Part shown: positions 63,933 to 64,000 of the stretch, piece by piece
Layout of the letters: each line of letters starts with the position of its first letter
How positions within the stretch are numbered: the stretch's first letter is position 1
From: Pseudocalidococcus azoricus BACA0444
Lineage (GTDB): Bacteria; Cyanobacteriota; Cyanobacteriia; Thermosynechococcales; Thermosynechococcaceae
Reading direction: 5' to 3'
Assembly (NCBI RefSeq): GCF_031729055.1
Contig: NZ_JAVMIP010000001.1
Coordinates: forward strand, 310,001 to 374,000
Length of the DNA: 64,000 nucleotides
The notes under the pieces: generated by a model
Databases searched by the model: none
What the model saw: only the letters and a program-made list of their open reading frames with translations
Told to the model about the DNA's origin: nothing
Position numbers and translations under genes: made by a program

Positions 63933-64000
63933 GCCTAACGTTGCCCATCACCCGCCGCAGATAACCTTTGCATCACAACCGATCAACTCTCGGCGGTCGG
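63933..64000 (-). repeat. attC-like recombination site 4 (partial, cut by the window edge)
   Basis: On the minus strand it closes with GTTAGGC (63933-63939), the complement of the opening core of site 3. The right arm CTGCGGCGGGTGATG is visible and the first bases of the left arm (CCGACCGCCG) reach the window edge. The alignment to site 2 (AACCTT-GCATCAC-ACC-AT) shows the same family. Its opening core lies outside. Confidence 0.78.

Larger units (their letters stand above)
59698..64000 (-). mobile_element. Integron-type gene cassette array (attC cluster, no integrase in view)
   Basis: On the minus strand the region reads: GTTAGGC - gene (63206-63832) - GCCTAAC..attC..GTTCGAC - gene (61871-62809) - GTCGAAC..attC..GTTGGGC - genes (60506-61645, 60171-60407, 59791-60174) - GCCCAAC..attC..GTTCGAC. 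Each cassette begins with a core whose exact complement opens the attC at its end. The genes all run in one direction, with stop codons 8, 22 and 80 bases before an attC. Base composition is AT-richer than in the neighbouring genes. The array continues beyond the right window edge, where an integrase and attI would be expected (the 5' end on the minus strand). Confidence 0.85.

Noticed and set aside
59698..64000. The four repeats as MITEs or CRISPR-like repeats
   Set aside because: They are not identical, the spacing is gene-sized, and the ends of one copy do not match each other while the ends of each gene segment do. This fits attC sites and not transposon ends or CRISPR.
1..64000. tRNA, tmRNA, RNase P or SRP RNA genes
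   Set aside because: None of their conserved stretches was noticed, but a covariance search was not possible here.

Overview
The window reads as the chromosome of a unicellular cyanobacterium. Supporting genes are a glycolate dehydrogenase pair glcE/glcF, a cyanobacterial-type MinC, a DUF1400 hydrolase, a HAS-barrel protein, a UPF0182 protein, a ClpC chaperone, and the rpsK-rpoA-rplQ-truA-rplM-rpsI-rpmE ribosomal block. The base composition is moderate. The usual cyanobacterial HIP1 octamer is not evident by eye, while the palindrome CCAGGCCTGG and its halves recur throughout. This would fit a Thermosynechococcaceae / Synechococcus PCC 6312-like lineage, but that placement is a guess.

Layout. 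1-3.9 kb: end of the ribosomal protein/RNA polymerase operon. 3.9-9.8 kb: HAS-barrel protein, secreted DUF1400 hydrolase, DUF39 sulfur/homocysteine protein, EAL phosphodiesterase, BON membrane protein. 9.8-14.4 kb: a cyclic-nucleotide-binding/AAA/polyferredoxin fusion, then a decayed IS630-type element that has cut a DUF29 gene, then a Uma2 gene. 14.6-26.5 kb: NAD kinase, NYN-domain protein, M48 peptidase, MscL with a zinc ribbon, Rpn-like nuclease, a TPR-glycosyltransferase fusion and a two-gene NitT/TauT-type ABC importer. 26.7-28.4 kb: rpsP, a KH protein, rpsU and phoH. 28.4-41.4 kb: Ser/Thr kinase, asparaginase, ABC ATPase, clpC, a transglutaminase-like protein, a response regulator and glcE/glcF. 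41.4-46.4 kb: two tandem, almost identical Uma2 genes, a sigma-like protein, a hydrolase interrupted by one stop codon, minC and an NTF2-like lipid/export-type protein. 46.5-59.4 kb: an NB-ARC gene and a 14-blade WD40 gene separated by one in-frame stop codon, a large RTX protein, recJ and a UPF0182 membrane protein.

59.7-64 kb is the most unusual region. Four short imperfect inverted repeats (59698-59783, 61763-61849, 63041-63126, 63933 to beyond the window) have the architecture of integron attC sites: RYYYAAC- and GTTRRRY-like ends, an imperfect stem, and the same two extrahelical bases in each complete copy. Every gene between them is on the minus strand and is followed by one of these sites. 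The 7-base core at the start of each cassette is the exact complement of the R'' core of the attC at the end of the same cassette, which is the signature of integron gene cassettes. I therefore read 59.7-64 kb as a cassette array (a cluster of attC sites with no integrase seen in the window). It carries a PIN/Phd toxin-antitoxin pair, a zinc-binding unknown protein, a HEPN-like protein and one further unknown protein.

Several genes show recent damage or duplication: the IS630 transposase (frameshift plus two stops), the truncated DUF29 gene, the hydrolase at 43.8-44.6 kb, the NB-ARC/WD40 split, and the roughly 640-bp perfect Uma2 repeat. Starts were moved from the longest reading frame where a ribosome-binding site or family length supported it.
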